The translations under genes and the position numbers were made by a program. A model generated the notes under the pieces. The model did not search any database. It saw nothing but the letters and a program-made list of their open reading frames with translations, and was not told the DNA's origin. 42,717 bases of DNA from Heteroscillospira sp050943935 (lineage in GTDB: Bacteria > Bacillota > Clostridia > Oscillospirales > Oscillospiraceae). The stretch spans positions 1 to 42,717 of the forward strand of contig JBMNQC010000014.1 of the NCBI GenBank assembly GCA_050943935.1, given 5' to 3'. Below are positions 32,517-39,963 of this stretch, piece by piece. Positions within the stretch are counted from its first letter, which is position 1. Every line of letters begins with the position of its first letter.

Positions 32517-32560
32517 AAAAGGCACAGTAGATTTTACTCTACCGTGCCTTTTCTTTTTTT
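32517..32560. terminator. Bidirectional terminator between cargo gene and ArpU-like gene
   Basis: AAAAGGCAC-A-GTAGA (32517-32531) pairs with TCTAC-C-GTGCCTTTT (32538-32552), followed by CTTTTTTTTT. Confidence 0.85.
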
Positions 32561-32998
32561 TTACAGCTCCACTATTCCATATACAGCAATGGTGAATTTC
32601 CTTAGTGCCTCATCCTTTTTGCGGTATAAGGTTGCCTGTTCAACGTGCAGCTCGTCGCACAGCCTGGATATATAATCCTTTGGCCTCCGTATATAAAACA
32701 GCTCCAATATTCGCCGCTGCTCATCGTCCAGCTCATTCAGCCCCCGTTCTGTGACCGCCACCGCGGCCTTGCTGATATGGTAATTGCGTTTCAGCTCCTC
32801 CCGCTTCACGATGTTGTCAAGCAGCATGTCCTCCCGGTGATTGGTGCCGCCGCTCACCGGCTCCGCGTCCGTCCGGGCTGATTTTATCCCGGTAAACTGT
32901 TCGTTAAGCGCCTGTAGCTTTTCCGGGATATTAACAAGCGCCGTTTTTCGTGCGTCATAGTCCCGCAGCTTATTCATTGCTTCTGATTGCCATTTCAA
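32561..32998 (-). CDS. ArpU/DUF1492-type phage late-gene regulator
   Basis: The 145-residue protein ends in a sigma-region-4-like helix-turn-helix: LDDEQRRILELFYIRRPKDY, then ISRLCDELHVEQATLYRKKD. It is preceded by a coiled helical region (ARKTALVNIPEKLQALNEQF). This is the layout of ArpU/RinA-like phage regulators that switch on late genes and sit just before the terminase genes, as here. The TTG at 32998 is supported by GGGAGGGG and overlaps the nuclease stop; ATG 32977 is the alternative. Confidence 0.8.
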   Translation of the reverse strand: MKWQSEAMNKLRDYDARKTALVNIPEKLQALNEQFTGIKSARTDAEPVSGGTNHREDMLLDNIVKREELKRNYHISKAAVAVTERGLNELDDEQRRILELFYIRRPKDYISRLCDELHVEQATLYRKKDEALRKFTIAVYGIVEL

Positions 32999-33264
32999 AT
33001 TTTCCCCTCCCAGTCTGCGTATAGGCTCATAAAATCATCCAGAGATATAGTCACAAGCCAATCGCAGTTATTTTTTCTGTGGAATACCGCCGGGATTTCT
33101 CCGGGCCGTGCGTCGCGCTTTGACTGCGCCATAGCTGTGTATATGTTCAGCCTTTCAACCCGCTTTGCCTCGATATGTACGCCCGAAAGCCCTACAACGT
33201 CCGCGTCACCGTTTGCGCCCGAAAACTGTTGACCGCGACGGCAATCGTAGCCATAATCCCGGAG
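32995..33264 (-). pseudogene. 5'-truncated phage PD-(D/E)XK-like nuclease
   Basis: The conserved part reads LRDYGYDCRRGQQFSGANGD, ADVVGLSGVHIEAKRVE (acidic residues and E-x-K of a PD-(D/E)XK nuclease fold) and MAQSKRDARPGEIPAVFHRK with WLVTISLDDFM. Such proteins are found beside ArpU-like regulators in phage replication modules. The usual N-terminal helix with its catalytic glutamate is missing: upstream of codon LRDYG (33264) the frame is merely antisense to the activator fragment. The longest frame to 33399 is therefore not the native start. Confidence 0.65.
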
Positions 33265-33631
33265 CCGCCCGGCTGATATCAGCTCCAATCGCCGCATCCG
33301 TGAGACGCTGTGCGCATACGGCTGGCCCGGAGACATGACGGAACTGCTGGTTGCCGCTGACAGATTTTCCGCGCAGCTGAATGAAAACCCGCGGGCCACG
33401 CCTCACGCCCTGCACAACATGCTGGTGGCGGCTATAGGCGAGGAGAGCATACTCTCGGATATACTTAGCCGGTTTTCTCCGGATATACGAGCTCTGCCTC
33501 CGGACAAGCTGCAGCAGCTGGCGGAGCAGCTTAAATACTATCTGGGATACAACAATTCCGTAATAGCCGAAAAGCTGGGCTTCAGCCGAACCACGCTCTG
33601 GCGTGCGCAGAAGCAGGGCGACGACCAGTAA
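33257..33631 (+). pseudogene. C-terminal fragment of a sigma-54-dependent activator
   Basis: The frame, open from a stop at 33254, reads ISSNRRIRETLCAYGWPGDM with TELLVAADRF. This matches the end of the AAA+ domain of sigma-54 enhancer-binding proteins (consensus YxWPGNVREL). It closes with a Fis-type HTH (NNSVIAEKLGFSRTTLWRAQ). The Walker A/B, GAFTGA and sensor domains are absent. No ribosome site fits the internal ATG at 33335. The break coincides with the truncated phage nuclease, so the prophage (or a deletion at its edge) destroyed the gene; no 5' half is seen left of the remnant. Confidence 0.7.
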
Positions 33632-33643
33632 TCACAAAGTGTC

Positions 33644-33677
33644 GAAGCGCAGGCATCATACCCGCGCTTCAATATTT
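33644..33677 (+). terminator. Terminator after the activator fragment
   Basis: GAAGCGC (33644-33650) pairs with GCGCTTC (33664-33670), followed by AATATTTC. Confidence 0.55.
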
Positions 33678-33714
33678 CTACAGTCACATGATTATCCAAT
33701 TTTCTCCGCGCCTC

Positions 33715-33743
33715 TGGTCATTTTCGCTCCGGCACGGTATAAT
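33715..33743 (+). promoter_or_regulatory. Promoter of trmO
   Basis: TATAAT at 33738-33743 with a weak TGGTCA at 33715-33720 (17-base spacer), 20 bases before the start. Confidence 0.55.
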
Positions 33744-33762
33744 AGTCCCTGAGGTGAAAGCA

Positions 33763-34449
33763 ATGGATACTGTAATACGCCCCATCGCCCATATTCACAG
33801 CGATTTCAAAACCAAATTCGGCATACCCCGCCAAAGCGGGCTGGTAGAGCTGACGGCTGAGATAGTCTTTGAGCCGGAATTCCGGGACATAAACGCTCTG
33901 CGCGGACTGGAGGGTTTTTCCCATATATGGCTTATCTGGCAGTTTTCCCAGGCTCTGCGCAGCGGCTGGTCGCCGACGGTGCGCCCTCCCCGACTGGGCG
34001 GCAACGTGCGCATGGGCGTGTTCGCCACACGCTCCCCCTTCCGCCCCAACTCTCTGGGGCTGAGCTGCGTGGAGCTGGTGGATATTCTTGAGGATGACCC
34101 GGCGTCTCCCCGCCTGCTGGTCTCCGGCGCCGACCTGATGGACGGCACGCCTATCTTTGATATCAAGCCCTACATTCCCTACGCCGACGCCCACTCAGAC
34201 GCCCGCTGCGGCTTCGCCCCGCCTCCAGAGGACACCGCTCTTCAGGTGGATTTCCCTAGGGAACTGCTGGCCAAAGTCGCCCCGGATAAGCGCGCGGGGC
34301 TTATAGGTGTACTGGAACAGGACCCCCGGCCACGGTATCAGGACGCCCCCGAGCGCATCTACGGCATGGCCTTCGGCCCCTATGAGCTGCGCTTTCGCGT
34401 GGAGGGGAATGTTTTAGAAGTGGTGGATGTTCTGCCCGCAGGGGAATAA
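33763..34449 (+). CDS. trmO: tRNA (N6-threonylcarbamoyladenosine(37)-N6)-methyltransferase
   Basis: The 228-residue SAM-dependent enzyme methylates t6A at position 37 of certain tRNAs. TsaA/TrmO signatures are visible: RPIAHIHSDFKTKFGIPRQS, GLEGFSHIWLIWQFS, ATRSPFRPNSLGLSCVEL and MDGTPIFDIKPYIPYAD. The C-terminal extension (residues 150-228, with ERIYGMAFGPYELRFRVEGN) is the usual second domain. ATG 33763 has GAGGTGA in place; the frame continues upstream to 33688 without support. Confidence 0.92.
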   Translation: MDTVIRPIAHIHSDFKTKFGIPRQSGLVELTAEIVFEPEFRDINALRGLEGFSHIWLIWQFSQALRSGWSPTVRPPRLGGNVRMGVFATRSPFRPNSLGLSCVELVDILEDDPASPRLLVSGADLMDGTPIFDIKPYIPYADAHSDARCGFAPPPEDTALQVDFPRELLAKVAPDKRAGLIGVLEQDPRPRYQDAPERIYGMAFGPYELRFRVEGNVLEVVDVLPAGE

Positions 34450-34465
34450 AAGCAGCCGCACCCCA

Positions 34466-34502
34466 AATCTTTTTCCTCCCCTGTTAGGGGAGGAAAAAGA
34501 TT
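34466..34502. terminator. 17-bp perfect hairpin downstream of trmO
   Basis: AATCTTTTTCCTCCCCT (34466-34482) pairs perfectly with 34486-34502 across GTT. It lies 16 bases past the trmO stop. The arms are polypurine/polypyrimidine and no T-run follows, so it may be part of an intergenic repeat rather than a simple terminator. Confidence 0.55.
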
Positions 34503-34604
34503 GGCGCGGAGCTGTCGGGTGAGCTTAAAATCTCTGAATAACTGCCCAATTCCTCCGACTCAGGCGCGATTTAGTGGCATTATCCCTTCGCCATTTGAAT
34601 AAGG

Positions 34605-34730
34605 TGAGCCGCAGGCTCAGCTTATGGCCCTTGGCGAACCGTACTTTCTTTGGAAAGTCTGAAACCCGTTTCTTCAAAGAAATGGGTTTCAGAACACGCC
34701 CCTCGCAGCCCGCAGGCTGCGCCCCGTTCT
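34605..34730. repeat. Intergenic structured repeat, copy 2
   Basis: H1 is TGAGCC/GGCTCA (34605-34619). The core is ATGGCCCTTGGCGAACCGT (34624-34642, 18 of 19 bases identical to copy 1), then TTTCTTTGG. H2 is a 17-bp stem (34658-34693) with outer arms TCTGAAACCC/GGGTTTCAGA. H3 is GCAGCC/GGCTGC (34705-34720), followed by CCCCGTTCT. The 34503-34604 and 34740-34806 parts of this 388-base gap show nothing I can name. Confidence 0.65.
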
Positions 34731-34806
34731 CTCTGTGGATATCGCGCCCACCCCATTGCGCGCCCCTACATGCTCTGAATTAGCTTTCAGCAAATACAAA
34801 AACTAA

Positions 34807-34834
34807 AAGGAGCCTTCCCTTTGGAAGGCTCCTT
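34807..34834 (-). terminator. Terminator of azlCD
   Basis: AAGGAGCCTTCC (34807-34818) pairs perfectly with GGAAGGCTCCTT (34823-34834); on the minus strand TTAGTTTTT follows. Confidence 0.85.
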
Positions 34835-34837
34835 ATT

Positions 34838-35146
34838 TCAGCACAGTATCAGTTCTATAACAAACACCACGGCGCAGCAGGAGGCGGCCACGGTGAAGAG
34901 GCTGGCGCCGAACCAAGCCAGGGCTATGCCCGCTATAAGGGCAACAGCGCCCGCGATGGGGGTCTGGGTTGCGTCCATGATAGCGGGAAAGGTCATCACC
35001 GCCAGGGTGACATAGGGCACATAGTAGAGGAAAGACTGGAGAAACCTGTTCTCTATCTGTCTTCGGATGAGCGTGAGGGGCAGCACACGTATGGCGAAAG
35101 TGACGCCCGCCATTACGGCCAGATATATGTATACGTTATGCGTCAT
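34838..35146 (-). CDS. azlD: AzlD-family small permease subunit
   Basis: The 102-residue protein has three to four membrane helices and family-like stretches GVTFAIRVLPLTLIRR and VPYVTLAVMTFPAIMD. AzlD works with AzlC as a two-part exporter or importer of branched-chain amino acids or related compounds. Its ATG lies 11 bases inside the end of azlC, with AAAGGAGGAG upstream, so translation is coupled. Confidence 0.9.
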   Translation of the reverse strand: MTHNVYIYLAVMAGVTFAIRVLPLTLIRRQIENRFLQSFLYYVPYVTLAVMTFPAIMDATQTPIAGAVALIAGIALAWFGASLFTVAASCCAVVFVIELILC

Positions 35147-35900
35147 CGCGCTCCTCCTTTCTGTTCACGGGGAACAGCACCGCCGCCAGAGCGGACAGGG
35201 CCACCGTGAGCACTATGGTGCGGGTACCGCTGGAAAGTCCGGACAGCAGGGGCAGGTGCAGGGAGAAATAGCTGAGCGCAAAGCTGAGCACTACCAGCCC
35301 CGCCACCACCTTGTCCTTGCGTGAGGGTGGGATAATAACAGCTAAAAACATTCCGTACAGGGCCACGCTCAGGGCACTGACGGCCCGGACAGGCAGCACG
35401 TTTCCGGTGATAACGCCTATAGCCGTGCCGCAGGCCCAGCCCGGTATGGCCACCAGCATGGCTCCATAGGTGTAAAATGGATCAAGCGCTCCGGGGCGGG
35501 CTATGGATATACCAAAAATCTCGTCGGTAACGTCAAAGCCCACCAGCAGCCGATGGCGCAGAGGCGTATCCGGTGAGAACTTCTGGCTGAGAGCACAGCT
35601 CATAAGCAGATATCGTGCGTTTGCTATAAGGGTAACCAGCGCCATCTCAAAATACGAGGCGTTGGCGGCTATTAGTGTAAAGCCCGCGTACTCGCCCGCG
35701 GAGGCGTTGTTCAAAAGGCTGGCCAGAAAGCCCTGAAATGCGGTAAGGCCCACCCCCCGGGCCGCTATGCCCAGGGTAAATGATACGGCCAGATAGCCCA
35801 GAGCTATAGGCATACCGTCCCGTATGCCCTCCCGCAGCGCCTCGCCGTGGCCTGCAGATATGCGAGGCATGGCGTTTTCTTCTGTCTGCATAATATCCAT
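35136..35900 (-). CDS. azlC: AzlC-family branched-chain amino acid permease
   Basis: The 254-residue membrane protein shows AzlC features: REGIRDGMPIALGYLAVSFT at the start, FLASLLNNASAGEYAGFTLI, NARYLLMSCALSQKF and LLVGFDVTDEIFGI. It carries about six to seven hydrophobic helices. Annotated 'ABC permease' relatives have no ATPase; the pair with AzlD is a secondary transporter. ATG 35900 is the longest start; ATG 35891 is equally plausible. The LysR gene is divergent from it and probably controls it. Confidence 0.9.
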   Translation of the reverse strand: MDIMQTEENAMPRISAGHGEALREGIRDGMPIALGYLAVSFTLGIAARGVGLTAFQGFLASLLNNASAGEYAGFTLIAANASYFEMALVTLIANARYLLMSCALSQKFSPDTPLRHRLLVGFDVTDEIFGISIARPGALDPFYTYGAMLVAIPGWACGTAIGVITGNVLPVRAVSALSVALYGMFLAVIIPPSRKDKVVAGLVVLSFALSYFSLHLPLLSGLSSGTRTIVLTVALSALAAVLFPVNRKEERDDA

Positions 35901-35929
35901 CCCATCTAAAATTCTGAATTTCGCCGTTT

Positions 35930-35973
35930 ATTATAACTCAGCACTTGATATTCGTAAAACGAATATATATAAT
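35930..35973. promoter_or_regulatory. Divergent azlC / LysR promoters sharing an operator
   Basis: ATATTCGTAAAACGAATAT (35948-35966) is a perfect palindrome of the T-N11-A form bound by LysR proteins. It fills the spacer of the plus-strand promoter TTGATA (35945) / TATAAT (35968) and overlaps the -35 (TTTACG, 35953-35958 on the minus strand) of a promoter whose -10 is TATAAT at 35930-35935. Autoregulation and azlCD control are inferred. Confidence 0.7.
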
Positions 35974-36004
35974 GTATATATAAGATTTACTAATGAGGTG
36001 TGCT

Positions 36005-36892
36005 ATGGCAACGCGCTACAACGTCTTTCTCCGTGTGATAGAGACAGGCAGCTTCACCCGCGCGGCGGAATCCCTTGGCTATTCCCAGAGTGCCGTGAGT
36101 CAGACTGTAAAGGCTCTGGAACAGGAGTTTGGTACCCGGCTCCTCAGCCGGGGCAGGGACGGCATATCCCTAACCGCCGACGGCGAGGCCTATCTGCCCT
36201 ATTTCCGCGCGGCCGGCGAGGCGGAGAACGCTCTGGAAAAAAAGCGCCGGGAGATGCAGGGGCTGGAAAACAGCACCATACGCATAGGCACTTTCACCAG
36301 CGTCAGCCGCAATCTGCTGCCAAAGCTGATGCAGGAGTTCAAGAGCCGCTATCCCGGAGTGCAGTTTGAGCTGCTTCAGGGCGAATACAGCAGCATCAGC
36401 CAATGGGTGCGCGGCGGCGCCGTGGACTTCGGCTTTCTGAACGCCCGGTTTTCCACAGGGCTTTCCGTCCAGCCCCTGTATACCGACGCCATGATGGCAG
36501 TTTTGCCGCCGGAGCATCCCCTTGCTAAAAAATCCGTGCTGTCCCTGGCCGACCTGGAAAACGAGTCCTTTATTCTGCTGGACGAGGGCGAACACAGCGT
36601 GCCCATAGAAGCTTTCCGCAGCCGCGGACTTACGCCGAACATTGAATACAAGGTCACCGACGACTACTCCATCCTGGCCATGGTGAAGCGTGGGCTGGGC
36701 TACTCGATTCTATACAATATGGTGCTGGCCGGCTTCTGCGAGGGCGTGGCCGTACGTCCCATACAGGAGCGCCCGGAGCGCACCATAGCGCTGGCATGGC
36801 GCCGCTGGGATACCATGCCCCTGGCCTCCCGCCGCTTTGCAGAGTTTATCCCCAAAAGGCTGCCGGAGATTTTGAAGGGACTGGAAGGGTGA
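36005..36892 (+). CDS. LysR-family transcriptional regulator
   Basis: The 295-residue regulator starts with the LysR winged HTH (NVFLRVIETGSFTRAAESLG, then YSQSAVSQTVKALEQEFGTR). A substrate-binding-type effector domain follows (IRIGTFTSVSRNLLPKLMQE, and later VKRGLGYSILYNMVLAG). ATG 36005 has GAGGTG four bases ahead and is preferred to ATG 35993. It is divergent to azlCD with a shared operator, so it probably responds to an amino acid and switches the exporter. Confidence 0.9.
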   Translation: MATRYNVFLRVIETGSFTRAAESLGYSQSAVSQTVKALEQEFGTRLLSRGRDGISLTADGEAYLPYFRAAGEAENALEKKRREMQGLENSTIRIGTFTSVSRNLLPKLMQEFKSRYPGVQFELLQGEYSSISQWVRGGAVDFGFLNARFSTGLSVQPLYTDAMMAVLPPEHPLAKKSVLSLADLENESFILLDEGEHSVPIEAFRSRGLTPNIEYKVTDDYSILAMVKRGLGYSILYNMVLAGFCEGVAVRPIQERPERTIALAWRRWDTMPLASRRFAEFIPKRLPEILKGLEG

Positions 36893-36976
36893 AGGGGTCA
36901 GGTGAATAATAAGTTCTTCAATCCGTCGCGAAGCGACGCATAAATTCTTCACTATTCATTTTTCATTCTTCACTAA

Positions 36977-37006
36977 AAAAGCAGCGCCCGGCCGGTCGCT
37001 GCTTTT
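36977..37006. terminator. Bidirectional terminator between LysR and rsmG
   Basis: AAAAGCAGCG (36977-36986) pairs with CGCTGCTTTT (36997-37006), giving T-runs on both strands. The preceding 36900-36970 is an AT-rich stretch with a GTCGC-GAA-GCGAC hairpin and repeated TTCA(C/T)T words, seemingly an intergenic repeat remnant. Confidence 0.75.
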
Positions 37007-37014
37007 ATTTTCTC

Positions 37015-37716
37015 TTATAGTGGGGTCTTTTTAATTATCGCAAATCTTCGGGGATATTTTTTCGGGGTGGAGCGCTGCTTTTTTATCAGGACTATGCTGT
37101 GGTTTATATCCGTGCCGGGAATTGTATATTCAGTCACCCGCTCCAGCTTGCCGCCCAGCAGCTCTATGGCGTTTTCAGCCTCCCGGACTTCCTCGCCGCA
37201 GTTGGGGCCCTTCATGGCGGCAAAATAACCTCCCACTTTTACAAAGGGCAGAGCCAGCTCGCACAGCACGCTCAGCCGGGCAACAGCCCGGGACACGGCA
37301 GCGTCATACTGCTCGCGGTAAGACACCGCCTCCTCAGCTCTGGCATGTATAGGCTCGGCGTTTGTTATGCCAAGTCCGGCACAGCAGGCGGAGAGAAAAT
37401 CTATGCGCTTGCCCAGGCTGTCCAGCAGGGTCATTTTCCTGATGCCCGGACAGGCTATCAGCAGAGGCATACCGGGAAAGCCGGCGCCGGTGCCCACGTC
37501 TATAACAGTTTTACCGTCAAACGGCAGCTCTTTCAGCAGGGCGGCACAGTCCAGAAAATGCAGTCTGGCCGTGTCCTCCTCGCCGCTTATGGCGGTGAGG
37601 TTCATGACCTTGTTGGTCTCCTCCAGGCAGTTGTAGAACCCCCTGAAAGCCTCCAGCTGTTTTTGCGATATATCCAGCCCCAGCTCCGCAAAGCCCTGTG
37701 TGAGTATCTGCTCCAT
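37015..37716 (-). CDS. rsmG: 16S rRNA (guanine-527-N7)-methyltransferase
   Basis: The 233-residue SAM methyltransferase modifies G527 in the 530 loop of 16S rRNA. Signatures: NKVMNLTAISGEEDTARLHF with LDCAALL, VIDVGTGAGFPGMPLLIACP (SAM-binding glycine motif), and SRAVARLSVLCELALPFVK. ATG 37716 follows AAGGAG; the frame to 37755 overlaps the upstream gene. It is co-directional with and nine bases after the zinc-ribbon membrane protein gene. In many genomes rsmG sits next to par genes, which is not the case here. Confidence 0.94.
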   Translation of the reverse strand: MEQILTQGFAELGLDISQKQLEAFRGFYNCLEETNKVMNLTAISGEEDTARLHFLDCAALLKELPFDGKTVIDVGTGAGFPGMPLLIACPGIRKMTLLDSLGKRIDFLSACCAGLGITNAEPIHARAEEAVSYREQYDAAVSRAVARLSVLCELALPFVKVGGYFAAMKGPNCGEEVREAENAIELLGGKLERVTEYTIPGTDINHSIVLIKKQRSTPKKYPRRFAIIKKTPL

Positions 37717-37724
37717 ATTGCTCC

Positions 37725-38117
37725 TTATGACTTGCCGCCGAAGCGCTGACCGCACTTGGGGCAGGTTATCTGTATTTTGCCCTTGCCCCTGGGCACTCTG
37801 AGGATGTTCTTACAGCTTGGGCAGGTGAAGAATTTATAGTCTCTGGACTGGGAACGGCGGTCACGCCAGTTGCCGAAGGAGCGTTTGGTATCTGACCAAA
37901 GGGACAGAAACCGGCGGTTCTCCTCCTGGCGCTTGGCCAGGTCCCTTGACATCATCCTGTATATCACCACAAAAACCAACACCGAGGCTATCAGTCCAAG
38001 CAGTCCTATTCCGGTGGACCGAAATGCAATATTCAAAACCAGCGCAGCCACCAGAAGAGCCAGTCCCAACTGGTCGTTGCCATTACGGCCAGACATAAAC
38101 TGGTAAAGTTTATTCAT
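37725..38117 (-). CDS. Membrane protein with C-terminal zinc ribbon
   Basis: The 130-residue protein has two closely spaced hydrophobic helices (LGLALLVAALVLNIAF and GLLGLIASVLVFVVIY). A basic stretch follows, then a zinc ribbon with FTCPSCKNILRVPRGKGKIQ and ITCPKCGQRF (two CxxC pairs). It is a conserved clostridial type of unknown function. It directly precedes rsmG and probably shares its transcript. Confidence 0.75.
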   Translation of the reverse strand: MNKLYQFMSGRNGNDQLGLALLVAALVLNIAFRSTGIGLLGLIASVLVFVVIYRMMSRDLAKRQEENRRFLSLWSDTKRSFGNWRDRRSQSRDYKFFTCPSCKNILRVPRGKGKIQITCPKCGQRFGGKS

Positions 38118-38143
38118 CTCTCGCTAACCTCCATAACAGGAAA

Positions 38144-38173
38144 ACAGGGTACGCAATTGCTTGCATACCCTGT
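38144..38173. terminator. Terminator downstream of the SleB-like gene
   Basis: ACAGGGTA (38144-38151) pairs with TACCCTGT (38166-38173), with an inner GCAA/TTGC stem. The minus-strand side continues into TTTTCC. Confidence 0.6.
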
Positions 38174-38215
38174 ATTTTAACACGAAATTGTGAACAAGTC
38201 TACATTACACTTACA

Positions 38216-39265
38216 TTATGCGTAAAAATCGTGTTCTCCTATGGTGGCCACAAAGGTGCGGGTGTTTGCAAACCAGCTGCTGGCTCCGATGGCGGGGTTT
38301 ACGAAGAAAAGGCTGTCGCCAACCGGATTGTAGCCCTCCAGACACATTTTCGCCGCGTTCACAGCGCCTTCGCTGGGCTCCATGTATATGGCTCCGGTCT
38401 CAGTAACGCTGAACTGCACGCCGTACTGATTATCAAAAATAACATCGTAAACTGTATCCGGACAGGTGGGGTCGGCCACGCGGTTGAGTACCACGTTGCC
38501 CACACCAGTCATACCGTCCACAGACTGGTTGCCGGACTCTGCAAAAATAATGCGGCTGAGCCAGTAGAGGTCCTCCTCGTCATAAAAGGTCTCGGCGCTC
38601 TCCAGAGGCTTTATCTCCTCTGCACTTACGCGCACCGCCCAGGACTGCTCGTCCCACTCGACCTCGGCACCGAAGCACTTGGCCAGCTCCCGCACGGGAA
38701 CTATCATAGTGCCGTTGATATTATATATCTCCTCCGTGTGGAGGCAGCGGCCGTTTGCGGTGATATACTCCGCGCCCTCGGTCATGCTGATCTCAATGCC
38801 CTCGCCGGTAAAGACAGCTGCGGAATTTTCCTGGTCCCACTCAGTCTCCACCTCATAGCCTATAGCCTCGCAGAAGTCGCCAACAGGCACATAGGTGCTC
38901 TCGCCTATTTTCATAGCGGAGCCGGCCAGCTTGTCGTTCACATACACGGGGATCTCCGTATATTTCAAAACGGTGACTTCGCCTTCGCTCTCCCCGGGCA
39001 TGGACATGGGTACGCTTATAACCTCTGCCTCATCCGAAGCAAATTCCACAGCCGTGAGAGACGCGGCCAGGGCGACGACGGAGGCGCGGTGGGGCTTTAC
39101 CGTTTCGGTGCTGCCGGCCTGACGCACGGTTTTTTCCGGCACAAGGACAATGTCCGAGGGAGATGCGTTTGCGTCCTCCTCGTCCGCCAGAGCAAATCCT
39201 CCGGCAGATACAGTCAAGAGAACGACGCATATCAGGGCAATGAGTTTTTTCAAATTCCTGCTCAT
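38216..39265 (-). CDS. Secreted SleB/CwlJ-type cell-wall hydrolase with stalk domain
   Basis: The 349-residue protein has a signal peptide (LKKLIALICVVLLTVSAGGFALA). A copper-amine-oxidase-type stalk domain covers residues about 95-220 (STYVPVGDFCEAIGYEVETE and GTMIVPVRELAKCFGAEVEW). A C-terminal Hydrolase_2 domain follows: LYWLSRIIFAESGNQSVDGM, GVGNVVLNRVADP and NQYGVQFSVTETGAIY, with the putative catalytic Glu in IIFAESGN. SleB and CwlJ degrade spore cortex peptidoglycan during germination, but stalk-domain versions are also made in growing cells. A role in germination or envelope turnover is inferred. Confidence 0.88.
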   Translation of the reverse strand: MSRNLKKLIALICVVLLTVSAGGFALADEEDANASPSDIVLVPEKTVRQAGSTETVKPHRASVVALAASLTAVEFASDEAEVISVPMSMPGESEGEVTVLKYTEIPVYVNDKLAGSAMKIGESTYVPVGDFCEAIGYEVETEWDQENSAAVFTGEGIEISMTEGAEYITANGRCLHTEEIYNINGTMIVPVRELAKCFGAEVEWDEQSWAVRVSAEEIKPLESAETFYDEEDLYWLSRIIFAESGNQSVDGMTGVGNVVLNRVADPTCPDTVYDVIFDNQYGVQFSVTETGAIYMEPSEGAVNAAKMCLEGYNPVGDSLFFVNPAIGASSWFANTRTFVATIGEHDFYA

Positions 39266-39301
39266 ATTACGCTCCTAATCTCATGATTGCTTATTAGCAA
39301 A

Positions 39302-39359
39302 TCGCAGAAGAAGATACTGCGACTGCCATAATTATCTCACTAAATCGCGTAATATTCAA
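39302..39359 (-). promoter_or_regulatory. Promoter and leader of the SleB-like gene
   Basis: On the minus strand TTGAAT (39354-39359) and GATAAT (39331-39336) have a 17-base spacer. A small hairpin TCGCAG/CTGCGA (39302-39322) lies in the leader. The rest of the 39266-39577 gap is AT-rich and shows no gene or clear structure. Confidence 0.5.
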
Positions 39360-39577
39360 CCGTCATTTTGACCAAACACGCTTTTTCAATTTCAGCATTT
39401 TCTCACAATAGCGCAATATTTTGTGGTTTTTTAGCCGATAACCCATTTTACCCGTCTAAATATTGTGTGTGCGTTTTTACCAAAATGAGTTATGTCTACC
39501 AACTCCGACAACATCCGACAGGGGTCATACACCGGCTTGTCAACCAACTATGGGCATTATGTAAATCAATTTTCCGG

Positions 39578-39832
39578 CTACTGGGCGTCCTTCATCAGTT
39601 CTTCCAGAGCCATAGCAAGCTGGTCGGGACATGAGGTGCTCTTGGCTCCGCAGCGGATACCGCGCAGACGTTTTGCCGCCTCCTCTACCTTCATCCCCTC
39701 TACCAGCCGGGAGATACCCTGTAAATTTCCGCTGCATCCGCCGGTGATATTCACGCTGCGAATCACGCCGTTTTCGGTTTCAATTTCCATCAGTCTTGAG
39801 CACACGCCTCTGGGTCTGTAAACAGTAGTCAT
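39578..39832 (-). CDS. TSCPD domain protein (TIGR03905 type)
   Basis: The 84-residue protein matches the small TSCPD-domain family: YRPRGVCSRLMEIETENGVI, then VNITGGCSGNLQGISRLVEG, then IRCGAKSTSCPDQLAMALEE. The TSCPD motif is shared with the C-terminus of class II ribonucleotide reductases, where it may bind metal or support cofactor handling; the stand-alone form has no established role. GGAGGT precedes the ATG. Confidence 0.9.
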   Translation of the reverse strand: MTTVYRPRGVCSRLMEIETENGVIRSVNITGGCSGNLQGISRLVEGMKVEEAAKRLRGIRCGAKSTSCPDQLAMALEELMKDAQ

Positions 39833-39963
39833 GGTATAAAACCTCCGTTATTATTTTTATGCTGGGCATTTTACCACAGGTATCGGCAAAATACAAGCCC
39901 GCATAGAGCTGCCATAGCCTGCATAGTATATTGTGATACAGCCACGAAAAGGAGGATGCGCTC

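Larger units (their letters stand above)
25413..33270. mobile_element. Prophage remnant
   Basis: The block contains a small terminase, a giant phage multidomain protein, an ArpU/DUF1492-type late regulator and a truncated nuclease, all on the minus strand, plus an inverted cargo gene and an XRE gene. There are no capsid, portal, large-terminase, tail, lysis or integrase genes. The small-terminase stop is followed within 112 bases by a giant frame that lacks a ribosome site, so structural genes seem to have been deleted. The right edge is sharp: nuclease and activator fragments meet at about 33264-33275. The left edge lies somewhere between 25040 and 25740. Confidence 0.75.

Noticed and set aside
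33265..33399. N-terminal 45 residues of the phage nuclease frame
   Set aside because: They are the antisense of the conserved sigma-54 activator fragment and show no nuclease motif; the native nuclease N-terminus is lost.
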